From assembly GCA_022560025.1 (NCBI GenBank), contig JAFISE010000137.1:1-64000 (forward strand): DNA of 64,000 nucleotides, given 5' to 3'. Source of the DNA: Stagonosporopsis chrysanthemi (Eukaryota > Ascomycota > Dothideomycetes > Pleosporales > Didymellaceae). A program made the translations under genes and the position numbers. Positions 1 through 12,565 of this stretch are shown here, piece after piece. Under the pieces are notes generated by a model. That model saw nothing but the letters and a program-made list of their open reading frames with translations. It made no database searches and had not been told where the DNA came from. Position 1 is the stretch's first letter. Every line of letters starts with the position of its first letter.

Positions 1-98
1 CGAGAAGCTCGGAGCTTCTCAGTAGTAAGCCAAACGAACGAGCACCTCATGGGTGAGCCATCTGATCAAGCTCAAGCTAACTAGCCGAGCTTGTGACA
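1..98 (+). repeat. LTR 3'-end fragment (copy A), nearly unmutated
   Basis: This is the last 98 bp of the LTR family that is complete at 9066-9309. It ends in TGTGACA, the expected CA terminus. Against the 9066-9309 copy it differs at about 17 positions, 16 of them C/T or G/A transitions. It keeps many TCA, CCA, TGA and TGG triplets that the flanking DNA has lost. A 9-bp inverted repeat with a 1-nt loop lies at about 2-20. The contrast with base 99 onward suggests the 3' end of a younger element lying left of the window and inserted into older mutated DNA. Confidence 0.8.
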
Positions 99-399
99 AA
101 AGGTCTCTAGTACCTTAGCCTTAACTTTATACTCTGCGTAGGTTACTTAGATAAATTAAGATTAAGCATTGTATATACAACTCCTAAGGACGTGTTTAGC
201 CTTACTTTCTTTAAATATCAGCTACTTTCTACTTATATACTAAACCTAGTAAACACTATAATACCTAAATAATCTTATACTACTTACCTAAAAAGCTTAG
301 ATAAAGACCTCTAGTACAAACAAGCTAGCTACCTAGGCCTAGAAGCTCTTTAAGCCTTAGTAAAGAGAGCGCGCAGTATATATATAAGTAGAACAGCTT

Positions 400-3300
400 A
401 AAAAGACTATTAACACTGTATAATTATACATACTTAATAGGCAGTAAGCTAAAAAAAGTACAAGAAGCCTAGGCAACTATTTTAGAGAGTAGGTTAAGAC
501 CTATTTAATATACCTCTAGGCTGCAGCAATAAGTTATAGATTTTTTAAATTAAAGAGTACTATAGTAGAAAGCTCTTTGTATACTGCTTATAAAGCAAGA
601 CACTTACAGAGATCTTACACGTCTTTACAAACTTTGTATGCTAGGTACTTACTTAGTTTAAGCTTAAAATTTACAAGATTACTTAGAATAATAACACTAT
701 AACAGTACTATAGTATAAGAGCTCTGTATACAAGTACAAGGCGCTTAAAGAGAGTATCAAAATAGAGGTTACTCTACTCTATATATATAAGCTAAATAGC
801 AGCCTAGAAAGAGCTAGTTAAGAGATAATAATAAAATTAATAAAGATAGCAAGCAGTGCTAACTTACTCTAGAAGCTCTAGCTAGAGGTTATAGAAGCTG
901 CTGCGTAGCTGTATAATATAAGCCTGTCTTATATAAGTAAGCTACGTAGCTCTAATAAGTAGCTTAATTAGTAGTTTACTTAGTATTTTTACTAGTACAT
1001 GCCTAAGCTTGTAAAAGAGGTAACAGCTAATCTTAGGCCTAATTAAAGCAGTGTTTATACTTACAGCTGCTGTGCATATTCTTTAAACAAGGAACAAGCA
1101 GCTAGATATAATAAGAAAAGCTTTAAAGTTACTCTACAGAGCTATATTAGTTACCTTGTTAGTTATTAAGCTTCTAATATATACTATATATAAGTCTTCT
1201 AACTTAACTAGGTAATTATTACGTATAATATAATATTTAATAAGAAGCTTTTTTATAGTAAAGATAATAAAAAACTATTAATCTCTATAGTAAAAGTAAG
1301 CTAGCTTATTAAAATCTTCTATAAGCCTAGTAAGATATTTAATATAAAGAAAGTAATTAAGCTTCTTATTATATAGGCAGTAAATCTATTACTTAAAATA
1401 CTTACTAAGTAACAGCTTAAGAGTAGAGCTGCGTAGGAACCTTAATTGCTAGAGGGCTAATCTAGTAAGGAGAGAGCTGCTGCAGTAGAAGCAGCACGCG
1501 CAACTAGCTTAGCTAGCAAGTTGCTAGAGATCTGCGCAGGGCACTAAGAGATAGGCCTACTTTCCTTTAACCTAACTCTAGAACCTAAGCTCCTAGAGTT
1601 AGCTAGAGAAGCTTCTATAAAAGAGGTAGAGCATATTAAAAGCTTATAAAAAGTACACTCTCTTATAGAAAAAGAAAGGACACTAGTACACTCTAAGAAT
1701 CTTAATTCTATAGCTAATAGGCTAAGACTAAGCTTGCTAATTATACTTATACCTTTTTATAGTACAATAAAAGCTATAGTACTAACTACTAGCTGTGTAA
1801 ATTAGCTATAACAGCTCTTGTAGGCAAGCTACTAACTAATACATTGTAAGTGCAATAAACTTAGTAATAATAAAAAAGCACAGTATACTATAATTAACCT
1901 ACTCTATAGAGTAGAAGGCTACTTATAGATACTTAAACCTTTGTTTAACTATGTAAATAAACAAGAAGAGTAGTGTAGAAAGCTTATTACTATACATGCA
2001 GTAATAGCTACCTTAGCTCTTAACTTTAAGAAGAAAAACAAGCAGCGTATATACTATAACAAGCTCCTTCTACTCTTAATAAAATAGAAAGATCTTGCTA
2101 ACTACCTACTTAGAGCTCTATGTAGGTAGGCAGCTAAGAAAGAGATTCTCTAGCTAATACTACTTGAAACCTAGATAGAGATAAACAGGCTAAGCTCTTT
2201 ACTAAGACTTCTACTACTTAAATAGGTCTTTATATACAAGTTTAATAAAGACAGCTATTTCTTTAAGTATAAAGCAAGGATTTGTGTGCGTAGAGATCTC
2301 TAGGCAAAGAAATTTATTAACTTAACCTATACTATAACGCTTACTGCGTGCTTATTTTGTGCTATAATAGTAATTGCTATATACTTTAGCCTAGAGCTCT
2401 GTTAGTACAATATTTCTAGTGCATTTTTATATACAAGCTGTATAGGCTAACTTAGCGTGCTCTATAAGCTACTTAATAAGTTTACTAAACCTAGAAAGTG
2501 TGTAAAGCTCTTATACGCGCTATATAGGCTGTGTAATTCTCTACTTCTATAGTACTAGGAGCTCTTAGCTACTTTCTAAAAGCTTAGTTTAACAGTATTA
2601 AAAGAAGAGCTATGCCTATTCTTTAACTTAGAACACTGTATAGTACTACTATTCTATATAGACAATATTGTGCTTGCCTTCTACAAAGACAACAAAGCTA
2701 TAGCTATAAAGCTTATAAGCTTGTTATAAGTAAAATATTATATAGAAGACTATAGCAATATAGAATAGTTCTTAGAAATTAGAATAATTTGTAATTAAGC
2801 TGCTAGTACTATAAAGCTAGCGTACAACTTTTATATTAACAAGGTAGCAACTAAGTTTTGTATTGCTAGAAATAGACACTCTCTAATTGTCCTATTTCTA
2901 ATCAAGGAGCTTGCTAAACATACTAAGGATGCTTTAAAACAAGAGATTAAGGCTTACTAAGAGTGTGTTAGGAGTATACTGTATACAGTAATAATAATCT
3001 GCCTAGATATAGCCTATACTATATCGTAGCTATTATACTACCTTACTAACTTAGAAGAAGCTTACTTTAAGGCAGCTAATTAAGTAATTAGCTACTTATA
3101 CTAAACTAAGCACCTAAGTACAAGGTATAGAGCTTATAAAGGTAGCTAGCTGCTTATTTATAGAGATGCCTTATTTGCTAATAATTACAAGACTTAATAA
3201 TTATCTTAGAGCTATATTGTACAGCTCTTTAGAGGTCTAATTATATAGAAGGCAGCCTAGCAAGCTATAGTAACTACTTTAACTACTAAGGCAGAGTTAT

Positions 3301-3590
3301 TAGCTTTAAAGTAGGTAGCAAAGGAGAGTATTACTCTTAAACGCTTTCTTACTAAGCTTTAGCTTAACTTAGAAGTAGCTTAAGAGATCTTCTATAACAA
3401 TTAGTAAATAATAAGGCTAGTTATAGAGAAAAGTAAGTAACTTACTACCTAGCTATGCTATATAGATGTACAAAATATATAGCTTAAACAAGAGTATACT
3501 AAGAGTAGCTTTAAAATTTTTTATTTAAAAACAAGTAAGATACCTACTAATATGCTTATAAAGCTGCTTTCTAAGTAGTTATATAAGTAT
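400..3590 (+). pseudogene. Ty1/copia retrotransposon pol remnant
   Basis: Conceptual translation on the + strand, read through many stops and frame changes, gives copia landmarks in the right order. The C-terminal integrase region reads like SYIGYLVxYxxSNIY at about 1134-1192. The reverse transcriptase has a YKARICVRRDL-like segment at about 2269-2300 and a YIDNIVLAF-like active site at about 2654-2680, where YVDD is expected. An RNase H-like segment at about 3000-3200 resembles the RPDIAY..S.L..YLTNP region, and a KIPTNMLIKLLSK-like end lies near 3538-3575. No frame is intact. Space upstream for gag is too short before the LTR fragment ending at 98, so that LTR may not belong to this element. 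Confidence 0.8.
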
Positions 3591-5268
3591 TTTATTAGTT
3601 ACCTTAACTTATATAATATATTATAAGAAAAGAGTAAGTTAATAAGTAAAGAAAAGATTACTTAATTATATAGAGAAGACAAACCTTTCTTTTAAAGCAA
3701 AGCTTAATAACTAGTAAGCAGCTTACTAGAGATTTAGCAACCTACTAGATATAGGCAGTATCTTCTTATAGTAGCTCTTATAAGCACGCCTAGTAGTAGT
3801 AGCAAGCTTACTACTAAAGCCTCTATTAGACTTAACTAGAATAACTACTAGTAGTAGCTATCTCTAATTAGGTCCTTTAGAACTCTAATAGTACTATACA
3901 GCTTAGTAATATACTACAAGCTTGTTAGCTATACGTTTACAAAGCAATATAGGAAAGTATATACTAAAGTAGTTATACTACTATTAGCTAGTAGCTTGTT
4001 TATAAGCTTTATACTTAGAGGCTTAACAATATTATAATTATAAGCAATTAGTCTTAAGTTTGTAAGCTTTAAATAGTATAGTATAACCTATAGAAGTATA
4101 TAAAAGTAATATTGTATATAGTAGGTATACTACTTAGCTTAAAGACTAATACTAATAGTATTGTTGTATAAAGCTGCTCTGCTACTAGCAAGTAGTACGT
4201 TAATACACAGCTTATATAAGATAACTTACAAGGCTCTTAGTATATAGTAGTATAGCAGTAACAAAGGCAGAGCAGGTAGAGGCACTATAGTAGGCGTAAG
4301 GTAAGTAGAAAGAAGAAAGAGCAGTGCAAGAGGCGCCTAGAAGCTCTTTAAGCCTCTAAGGCTAGCAGACAATATATATACGTAATTATCTTAGCTCTAA
4401 AGAGCTAGAGGCAAGATAGAGTAGTAGCGCCTAGGTGCGCAAGCTCTAGCTACAACAAAGGCAGCAGTGCAGGCAGCAGTAGCGCAGGCAGTAGCATAGG
4501 CAGTAGTAGTAAGCATAGTACGCACAGTATAGGCAGCTTTTAATTACTTCTTCTATTTATAATTAGCTAAGAAGTTTAAAAGAAAAGGCTAAGAGATACT
4601 TAGAAGCTTGATTAGACACTGCTTAAACACCTAAACTAACTAAACTAACACTTATTAAGCTAAAAATAAGCAACTTAAATAAAGCTAAAAAGAGACAGAA
4701 GACTGTTTAGAGGCTAGTAGAGCCTCTAAGAAGTTAATAAGAAGTGCAAAATAGCAAGAAAGGTATACTTATAGCTATAGTAGTTAACTAAACTAGAGAA
4801 AGTTAAAACTAAGCAAGAAGCTTGATTTTATACTAGTTAGACCTAGTAAAGTAAAGTTTGCTCTTACTTGCCTACAATGCTATACTTTACGCAGCTACAA
4901 TAAAACAAAGCAGCTTTATTTTACCTCTAATAGAATAGAGAAAATAGTAATAACAGAACAAGCTTGTAGAGGTACAATTAAAAGCTCTCTAAGATAACGT
5001 AATTAAGCTGCTTATTACCTGCTTATATATACAGATAGGCCTAAAAGTATATAAATATATAACTCTTAGTTATATTAAATATAAACAAGCTGCTAGCTAG
5101 TTACCTATACTTATATTAGTTTAAATAACTTAGATTATTATATAATAATTAGACTATTATAAAACAGCTCTTTTATATAGAGCTAAGGAGTTTCTTTGCT
5201 AACTAAATGTTTTTATAGTTATAGTAAGGCTATTTAGGTACTTATATATATAATAAGCACTTAGAGAG
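3591..5268. other. AT-rich repeat DNA, no identified remnant
   Basis: This is degraded repeat sequence between the copia pol remnant and the inverted LTR. Bases 4240-4620 are somewhat less AT-rich and translate on the + strand into Ala/Arg/Gln/Glu-rich pieces broken by stops. I could not assign these to a transposon family. No 3' LTR for the copia pol is recognisable here. Confidence 0.6.
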
Positions 5269-5512
5269 TGTATTACAAGCTTAGCTAGTTAGCTTAAGCT
5301 TAGTTAGATAGCTTACCTATAAGGTGCTTGTTTGTTTAGCTTACTACTAAGAAGCTCTAAGCTTCTTACTTTAGTACTTACAGGCGCAGCTTAGCTACAA
5401 ACACATAACTACTAAATATTTTCCTTATATATAATAATATTTTGTCTAATCTGTAGAAAAGGTACTAATTAATTAATTTAATTACTAGAGTAGAGTTCTA
5501 TAAGCTGTTACA
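5269..5512 (-). repeat. LTR copy B, inverted
   Basis: The reverse complement matches the LTR at 9066-9309 along its length, including the segments around AGAACTCTACTCTAGTAATT and GAAGCTTAGAGCTTCTTAGT. Boundaries TG..CA give 244 bp, the same length as copy C. The flanks (GAGAG left, AATAT right) do not match, so this is not a simple solo LTR with a target duplication. It is either one end of a disrupted element or has been rearranged. Confidence 0.75.
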
Positions 5513-8500
5513 AATATAGACTAAGAAAGAGAGAAGTGTTAGGTTTTGTAGCAAGGAAGAATTACAAGACAGGATAGCAACTCTCTAGCAGGCTATTACT
5601 CTGCCTAGGAATTACAAGCTACTTATAACAATACTAATACTAATTAGGCATAGCGTCTTATAAGACTTGTGCTAAGCCTATAATTTAACCTATAAGACAA
5701 CAGACTAATAGGAGCAGCCTATTGTTCTAAACTCCTATAGTCCTATAAGACTTAAGTTGCTAAGACTCTAGGACTTCTAAGACTACCTTAGTATATAGCA
5801 AGTAGGAACACAAACTCTTACAGTTTATGTTTAACCTAAGTAACAATCTTAGTTATTAGATCTTAACTTAACCTTTAAGCTAGACAGTCTACTCTATACT
5901 ACTTATTATTACTCTTAGCTTTTAAGATAGACAGATTGCATCTGTACTCCTTACTGCTAGCCTTAGCAAACTTCTTGTTACTGTATTTATCCTTAAGAAC
6001 TAATTAAATAGTGCTTACAAGCTTTGCTTAAAGTACAACCTTAATATAAGCTTAACAATATAAGCCTAACAGTAAAACAAAATTTGCTAGCAATAAGCTT
6101 TTTACAAAGTTAATTAAGATATAGATTAGTTCTAACTTTTTCTTAGAATTATAGCTAATACTAATAAATATAGCTGCCTACTTATAGAGTATATAACTTT
6201 TACTAGCTTAGAACTACTAATTACTAAACAAGGTGTTTAAAGAGTATATTAAACTACAAAACTAGTTTACTAGTAAAAGCTTATATAAATCTAATATTTT
6301 TTCTAACTAATCTATAACTAGACTAGAGTAGACTTTATATATGTAGCTGCAAGGCCTATCTTATAGAGAAAGATTTAGTAGCTAGAAAGAATTAATAAAA
6401 ACACAATATTAATCCTTATAGCTATATTAAGCACTTTATAAGATAAAAAACATTTAATACTTACTTAGTATATACAGTATTACTAGATTAAGAAAATACT
6501 ACCTAGAATATTATTTTTAACAAAGGTTAGTTCTAATAATTAAAATTAAAAGCTAGAGTACTAAAGAAAAAAGCTATTATAGTTATAACGTATATTGTAA
6601 GGAAGTAACGCGTATAAGCAAGCAACACACTCTACTAACTTTGCGCACCTCTATATATATATATCTTAACTACCTTATAAGACAATATATAGATATTAAC
6701 AGAGTAGATAAAGTAGTATCTAAAGTATCTTTTATACATATATAAGAGTTATATCTAGTCTCTCTATACTTTTTATAGTATGTAAGAGCCTAGCAGCTTA
6801 TATCTAATTACTTTCTTCTTTAATACTAGTTATAAGTAATCTACTAATTAGCTTTACCTTAAGTAAGTAGATTCTCTTTAGCTCTCTTTGTTAAGACTTT
6901 ATACTACTGTATACACTTTTTTTTACGCTGTTTACACACTAATACTACTTTATTAGCCTTCTTAAGGCTAGTAATTTTATTATATATTAACTTAGCTAAG
7001 AGTATTATTACCTTAGTACTCTTTTAAAGCTAATTAATTACTTTAATAATAGAAGTAAGTAATAAGCTCTTATATTAGTGTACGTGCTTATATATTAGAG
7101 TTAATTAAGCCTTAAGTTTGCATATATTGCTTAGCGTACGCGCCTTCTAGAGTACTTCTAGTAGAGTAGCTAGAGTAAGTATATATAGCTGCACGTTAAG
7201 CTTTAATAGAATAGTATCTAGCTAGAAAAGTATAAGGCGTGTGCTTTAAAAGGCTAAGTAGATATTAGTTAAAGTAAACAATTAATTTTATACTACTTTA
7301 AAGGCTAGTAGAAACATAAGCTTAGTAATATAATTAATATAGTAGTAGATAAAGCTCTTAACCTTGTAGCTATATGCGCACTTTAATAGCAAAAAGTAGG
7401 TAATATTAAGTAGCTATAGCAAGTAAAATAAGTAAGGTAGTATATAGAGTATATAGATATTGTTCTTTTTACAGAGCTCTTAAAACTTAAGAAAGTAGTA
7501 GCTTTTATAGCTGTTAAAGATAAGCAAGTAATATATACTAAAGATATAAGTCTTTGTATAAGTATTAAAGTGCTTTAGCTACTCTACTTCTAGCTTGTTA
7601 TTTGTTTAGCTATTGTTACTAACTGCAATTACTTAGTTATATAGAATCTCTACTTGTTTATTTTAAGTAGATTAATAATACTAGCTAGCAAATATAATAA
7701 ATAGCAAGATTAACTAGCTAGTAGTATTAATAGTAGTAATTACTATTACCTATTTACAGTTACTAGGCTAGATATTCTTTAGCTTACCTTTCTACTATAA
7801 TCTTATTATTATAAGCTAAGTTATATTCTTGCATTTTATATAGCTAGCTTTGTTAAAGTTGTAGATACTACTATAATTAATACTATACTTAGCCTTTGTC
7901 TCTTCTATAAGCTTAAACTAGCTCCTAATTAGGACTAGATCCTTATATAGAGCTTGCTGCCTATTATATACTTAATTTAAACGTGTCTTAAGACTGTCTA
8001 TATACTTAATAAAGTTACACAGCTAGTAGATACTAACTTAACTAGTACTGTATATAGTAAATAGTTTATTAGCTATATTATATATAGCTTTGTACATAGG
8101 CACAAATCTATAAGAATCTAAGTTAAGTATATATCTAATAATTATCTCTTCTTTTACTTTAGTAAGCTTCTTTAAGTTAGGTTAGCAATTGCATTAGGTA
8201 AGTATCTTAGCGTGTTAGTAGTAGAGCATTGCTTTAGCTACGTTGTATATTGCTGCAGCAGGACAATTGCTCTAGATTTGTTAAGTATTAACAGATAAGA
8301 TAGTAAGCTGTATATCTGCTTTATTTAAGAGTAATTAAGTAATATAGTGTAAAGCTATTATAAATTTAGATAAGAGAGGTGCGTAAAGATAGTAGAGTGC
8401 GTTGCTTACTTGTACGTGTTACTTGCTTATAACATACGTTAGATATACTGTTATAATAAAAAGCTAGTTAGTCTAGGCTAGAATATAAAGATATTTAAGT

Positions 8501-9060
8501 TTAAGAAGTAAGTAGTATTAAAAGAGCTAAACTAGTAAATAACTATTAAAGATATTAAAAGTAAGTCTGTTTAGATATAGGATAATAAAGCTAGCTAGCC
8601 TAATAATTATAAAACTAAAGAAGATTATTCTATATAAGATAATTGTAAAGCTAGTACTTACTTAGAGAGCTATACAAGTTAATTAGAATACACTAGTCTT
8701 ACTACTTTAAATATAACTCTAACACTACTTAATCTTTGTAAGCAAATAAATAAAGAAAAATAAGTAGAATTATAATATAACAGCAGAAAACTAATAAGAA
8801 GTACATATAGTAATAAGGCTTAAACTTTTTAGATCTAGTAACTAGATTAGGTTTTTTAGTTTAAAGTCAGAGTGCTTAACTAACTTTACTAATTAACTTA
8901 AGAATATTGCGTATACCTTATAAACAAATTAGGTAATCTTTTCTAAAGATTAAGTTAATACTTAAGAAGTAAAGCACCTAGAACTAGTTAATAAATTAGA
9001 ATATATTTATTAACTTATAGATAAGAAAGTCTTATATATTATATAACAAGTAGAATATAA
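5513..9060. other. AT-rich repeat DNA between two LTR copies
   Basis: The stretch is heavily mutated and has no open frame of note. I looked on both strands for reverse transcriptase, integrase and transposase landmarks and could not make a safe assignment. Composition and the missing YCA/TGR triplets are the same as in the rest of the block. Confidence 0.6.
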
Positions 9061-9314
9061 AAAAGTGTTATTAAGCTTATAGAACTCTACTCTAGTAATT
9101 GAATTAATTAATTAGTACCTTTACTATAGATTAGACGAAATGTTATTATGTACAAAGGAAATATTTAGTAGTTATGTATTTGTAGCTAAGCTGCGCACGT
9201 GAGTACTTAAGCGAGAAGCTTAGAGCTTCTTAGTAGTAAGCTATATAAACAAGCACCTTATAGGTAAGCTATCTAATTAAGCTTAAGCTAACTAGCTGAG
9301 CTTGTAACAAAAAG
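9061..9314 (+). mobile_element. Solo LTR (copy C) with 5-bp target site duplication
   Basis: The LTR proper is 9066-9309 (244 bp), starting TGTTA and ending TAACA as expected for TG..CA termini. It is flanked by an identical 5-bp direct repeat AAAAG at 9061-9065 and 9310-9314, which is the target duplication left by retroviral-type integrase. No internal region adjoins it, so it is best read as a solo LTR left after recombination between the two LTRs of one element. It is RIP-mutated compared with the fragment at 1-98. Confidence 0.85.
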
Positions 9315-9429
9315 TATTAGTATAGTAATTAATAGTTTAACGCAAAACAGTGTTTTGTAGTAAAAATTCTATACTACTATATACTACTTAAAAACAGCTC
9401 TTACTTTGCCTACTTAAAGTAATTCTTCT

Positions 9430-10700
9430 TACTATATTAAGAAATAAAATCAATATACTAAAGTTAAAAAAGATAATATACTCTATAGGTAAAAGAAATA
9501 CTAAGCAAGAGAATTACATTTCTAAAGCTCTTACTAAACTACTTTCTATATATAAGTGCGTCTTTAACAATACTATTTAGACACGTTAAATAAAGCTTAG
9601 ATATAGCTTGCCCTCTACGCTCTTAAATAAGACACAACTCTTTTATAGCAATATACTACTGCTATTTATATAGTTTCTTAAGCTTTACTAAGTAAACAGC
9701 ATATAGAATAACCTTTCTATACTAAATCTATAGATAACTTGTAGAAGTTAGATATTAATAAAAAGATAGTAATTGTTAAACATGTTCTTAAGCTAGACAT
9801 GCTAAGATTTAGCCTCTAGCTAGCAGATATAGCTGCTATAGCTAATTCTTTATACACTAAGTACAATCTAAGCTCTATTAGTACACACCAGCCTATTATA
9901 TTTATAAAGTAATACTTAGAGCTTAAAGTTAAATTTAATTATAAATATAACTATAAAAAAGCTCTTTATAAAGATCCTATAGTTTTATAGAGCTAGTTTA
10001 GCCTAGCAGCTAATATTAAAGCTAAGTATACTATCTAAAATAAAGATATATATAACTTTAACAAGTTAGGCTTTATAATAAGCAAGATCTCTTAAGATGT
10101 ACTTATTATAGCTTTAATAATAAGGTTAGCTAAAGGCTGTCTAGCTAGGTAACTAGGAGTAGTTTACAGCTATAGTAGGCATAAATACTAAAATAAAAGC
10201 TGTTCTAGCCTTCTTTATCTTTTAGGCCTACTACTTCCTCTCTGCCTAGTATATAAAAGAAGATCTGCCTTAAGACTAGGTTATTAGAGTCTTTGATTAT
10301 AGCTAGACTACTAACAAGCTTAATCTAGACTAGATAGAGTAATTTAATAGGTATACAAAGTAGTATACTATTAGTAGGTACTAGTTACTAATTATTAATA
10401 GTTATAAGAGCTATAATATCCTTAAATTAGAGTAGTACTATAAACATAATAGAATAATTTCTTTCTATTTTCTTCTTTACTTATTGTACTTTATACAGCT
10501 TGTTAAAATAGGTTGTTTTACTACTTTAAGAAAGGTATATAGGCGCTAAGCTAAAATACTTATATATAATAAGATTAACTATATTATAAAGACTTAGTTC
10601 TTGCTATACTTTATATATACTTATAATACTGTAATTACTCTTAGAAATATCTAAACACAGTTCTAAGGCACTTAACTAGTCTTACTTAACTTAGAATAGG
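9430..10700 (+). pseudogene. Fot1/pogo-type (DDE_1) transposase remnant
   Basis: The + strand translation, read through stops, preserves the order of Fot1/pogo transposase landmarks. A NIYNFNKLGFIISKIS-like segment lies at about 10,045-10,092, where NIYNFDETGFMMG is usual. It is followed by a LLPLCLVYKR-like stretch, a FNRYTK region, and a LLIINSYKSYN-like segment at about 10,385-10,420, where LLILDGHESH is usual. A KIGCFTTLRKVYRR-like stretch follows at about 10,505-10,550. Catalytic acidic residues appear changed (D to N in two places). The helix-turn-helix part would lie at about 9450-9650. Terminal inverted repeats were not found. Confidence 0.75.
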
Positions 10701-11639
10701 TTATATTAGCTCTTAATATAAAGCTATATACTTTGTTACTATAAATTTCTTTATATAAAGAGCTCTAGAAGTTATAAACTCTAAGTAATACTTTAGAATC
10801 TAAGTTGTAATTAACTTTAATTTAACACAAGTAAAAAAAAAACTAAAGTAGCTTAGTAAATTCTATTCTTAGTATAGTTAAGTACTATACAAAGAAGAGA
10901 TCTATCTTATTATATAAGCTTATATTATAAGAACAAGCCTAGTTCTTTAAGCCTACTTTACATTACTTAATAACTACTTAACTTAGATCTGTCTTCTAAC
11001 TACTTCTTAGTATAGTTTTTTTTAAGCTTCTGAGTATAAGAAAAGAAGCCTGTATAAAGTTTAGATAGATAGTTTTAAAGTATTCTTTTATACAAGACCT
11101 ATAAGAATAGAAATCTAGTCTTATAGCTTATCTTAGTGCTCTTATATACTTTGTAGTAGATACTTACATAATTTAGACCTCTCTAGTATTCTGTATTGTT
11201 ATACTATACTTTAAAACTTGTTCTAGCTAGTAACAGCTATATAATAATATTGCTATAGTTTGTTTAGTTGTTTGTATAAGCATAGCTAAGGTATTATACT
11301 TAAACTAAACAAGTCTTTAAATTATCTATTTAATAGTTAAGATACTAGAGATCTCTTAATAACTAAAGCCTATAAGTTTAGAACTTCTTATAACTTACTA
11401 CTCTAGAATTAACTTTAGAAAAGCTATATTAGATTGTGCTAAGATAGACACTTTAAAACTATTAATAACTTACTTAATCTAGATACAACTCTAATATTAA
11501 GCACTACTACAAGACTTACTACTTAGTCTTAGAACTAATTAGAGACTAGACGCCTTTAGAGCCTTGTATTAGTATAACTGTCTGCTACTAATAACAGATC
11601 TAATTTAGAGCTATCTTACTACAATCTCTTAAAAGAGAT
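10701..11639. other. AT-rich repeat DNA, unassigned
   Basis: Degraded sequence between the pogo-type remnant and the gag-like remnant. I see no open frame and no recognisable domain. Confidence 0.55.
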
Positions 11640-12565
11640 AGCTTAACTATAGTAAGAACTTACTTAGTTATATGCTAGTCTTGCTTTAGCAGATTACTTT
11701 CTACTTATAATAAAAACACTACTAATAGGTATACTATATTAATTTACTATAAGGCAGCTATTAAAAGCTAGCTTAGTACTTACAGTATATAAGAAGCTCT
11801 CTAAAAAGACTCTTAATATTAAAGTTCTTACTAATAGAAGTAACTCTACTTTTTAGTAATAGTATGCTTCTATTTAAGACTAACTTAATATTAATACAGA
11901 CTACTATTAGAGCATACTTATATATATAGCTATTGTCTAGAGTTATATATCTAGATTAGCTAAAGAATACTTAGAACCTTAGTATCTTTCTAATAATAAG
12001 ATAGACTGTTTTTACACTGTAGAAGAGATAATTACGCCTTTTAAGATATACTTTGTTACTAGAAACAAGCAGGCAGAAAGCTAAGCAGCCTTTAATTAAC
12101 TCTAAATAGAGAAATTAGAAGCTTTCCTTACTTTTAAGAGCTACTTTCTTAGTATAGCTATTAAAGAAAAAGTACCTTAATTAGAGTAGTTTTACTATAT
12201 ATAGACTAAGATCTCTCTAAGTATTTAAGTACTTAATCTAGGCTTTAAGTAGTAATAGCATAATTTCTTCTCTTAAATAGTAGAACACTTAACTGCTTAT
12301 AATATAAAAAGGAGAAATAACTTTACTATGCTAACTTATGCTGTTTTGCAACTTTTAAGATTAATAAGAGCCTACTAGTTAGATATAAAACAGAGCTTTG
12401 TTATAATAAGTTAACAAGATTACTTTTTTTTAGCTAATTTACTTACTTTGCTTAGAGTACTCTTGTACTCTGCTAACTTTCTAATATACCTGTACTTAAA
12501 AAGAATATAACTCTAAGAGCTTACTATAACTATAAGAAGCTAAAATACTTTACTAAGAATTATAT
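11640..12565 (+). pseudogene. Retrotransposon gag-like remnant with ruined zinc knuckle
   Basis: The + strand translation around 11,900-12,320 resembles fungal retroelement gag proteins: a SRLAKEYLEP-like start, an EEIITPFK..FVTRNKQAE stretch, a F.TFKS.FLSIAIKEKVP stretch, and a VEHLTAYNIKRRN-like end. About 200 bp downstream, at 12,522-12,563, four Tyr codons stand at the exact CX2CX4HX4C spacing (Y-X2-Y-X4-Y-X4-Y). This is what a CCHC knuckle becomes when TGY and CAY codons turn into TAY. The matching pol was not recognised. Family-level assignment is inference. Confidence 0.6.
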
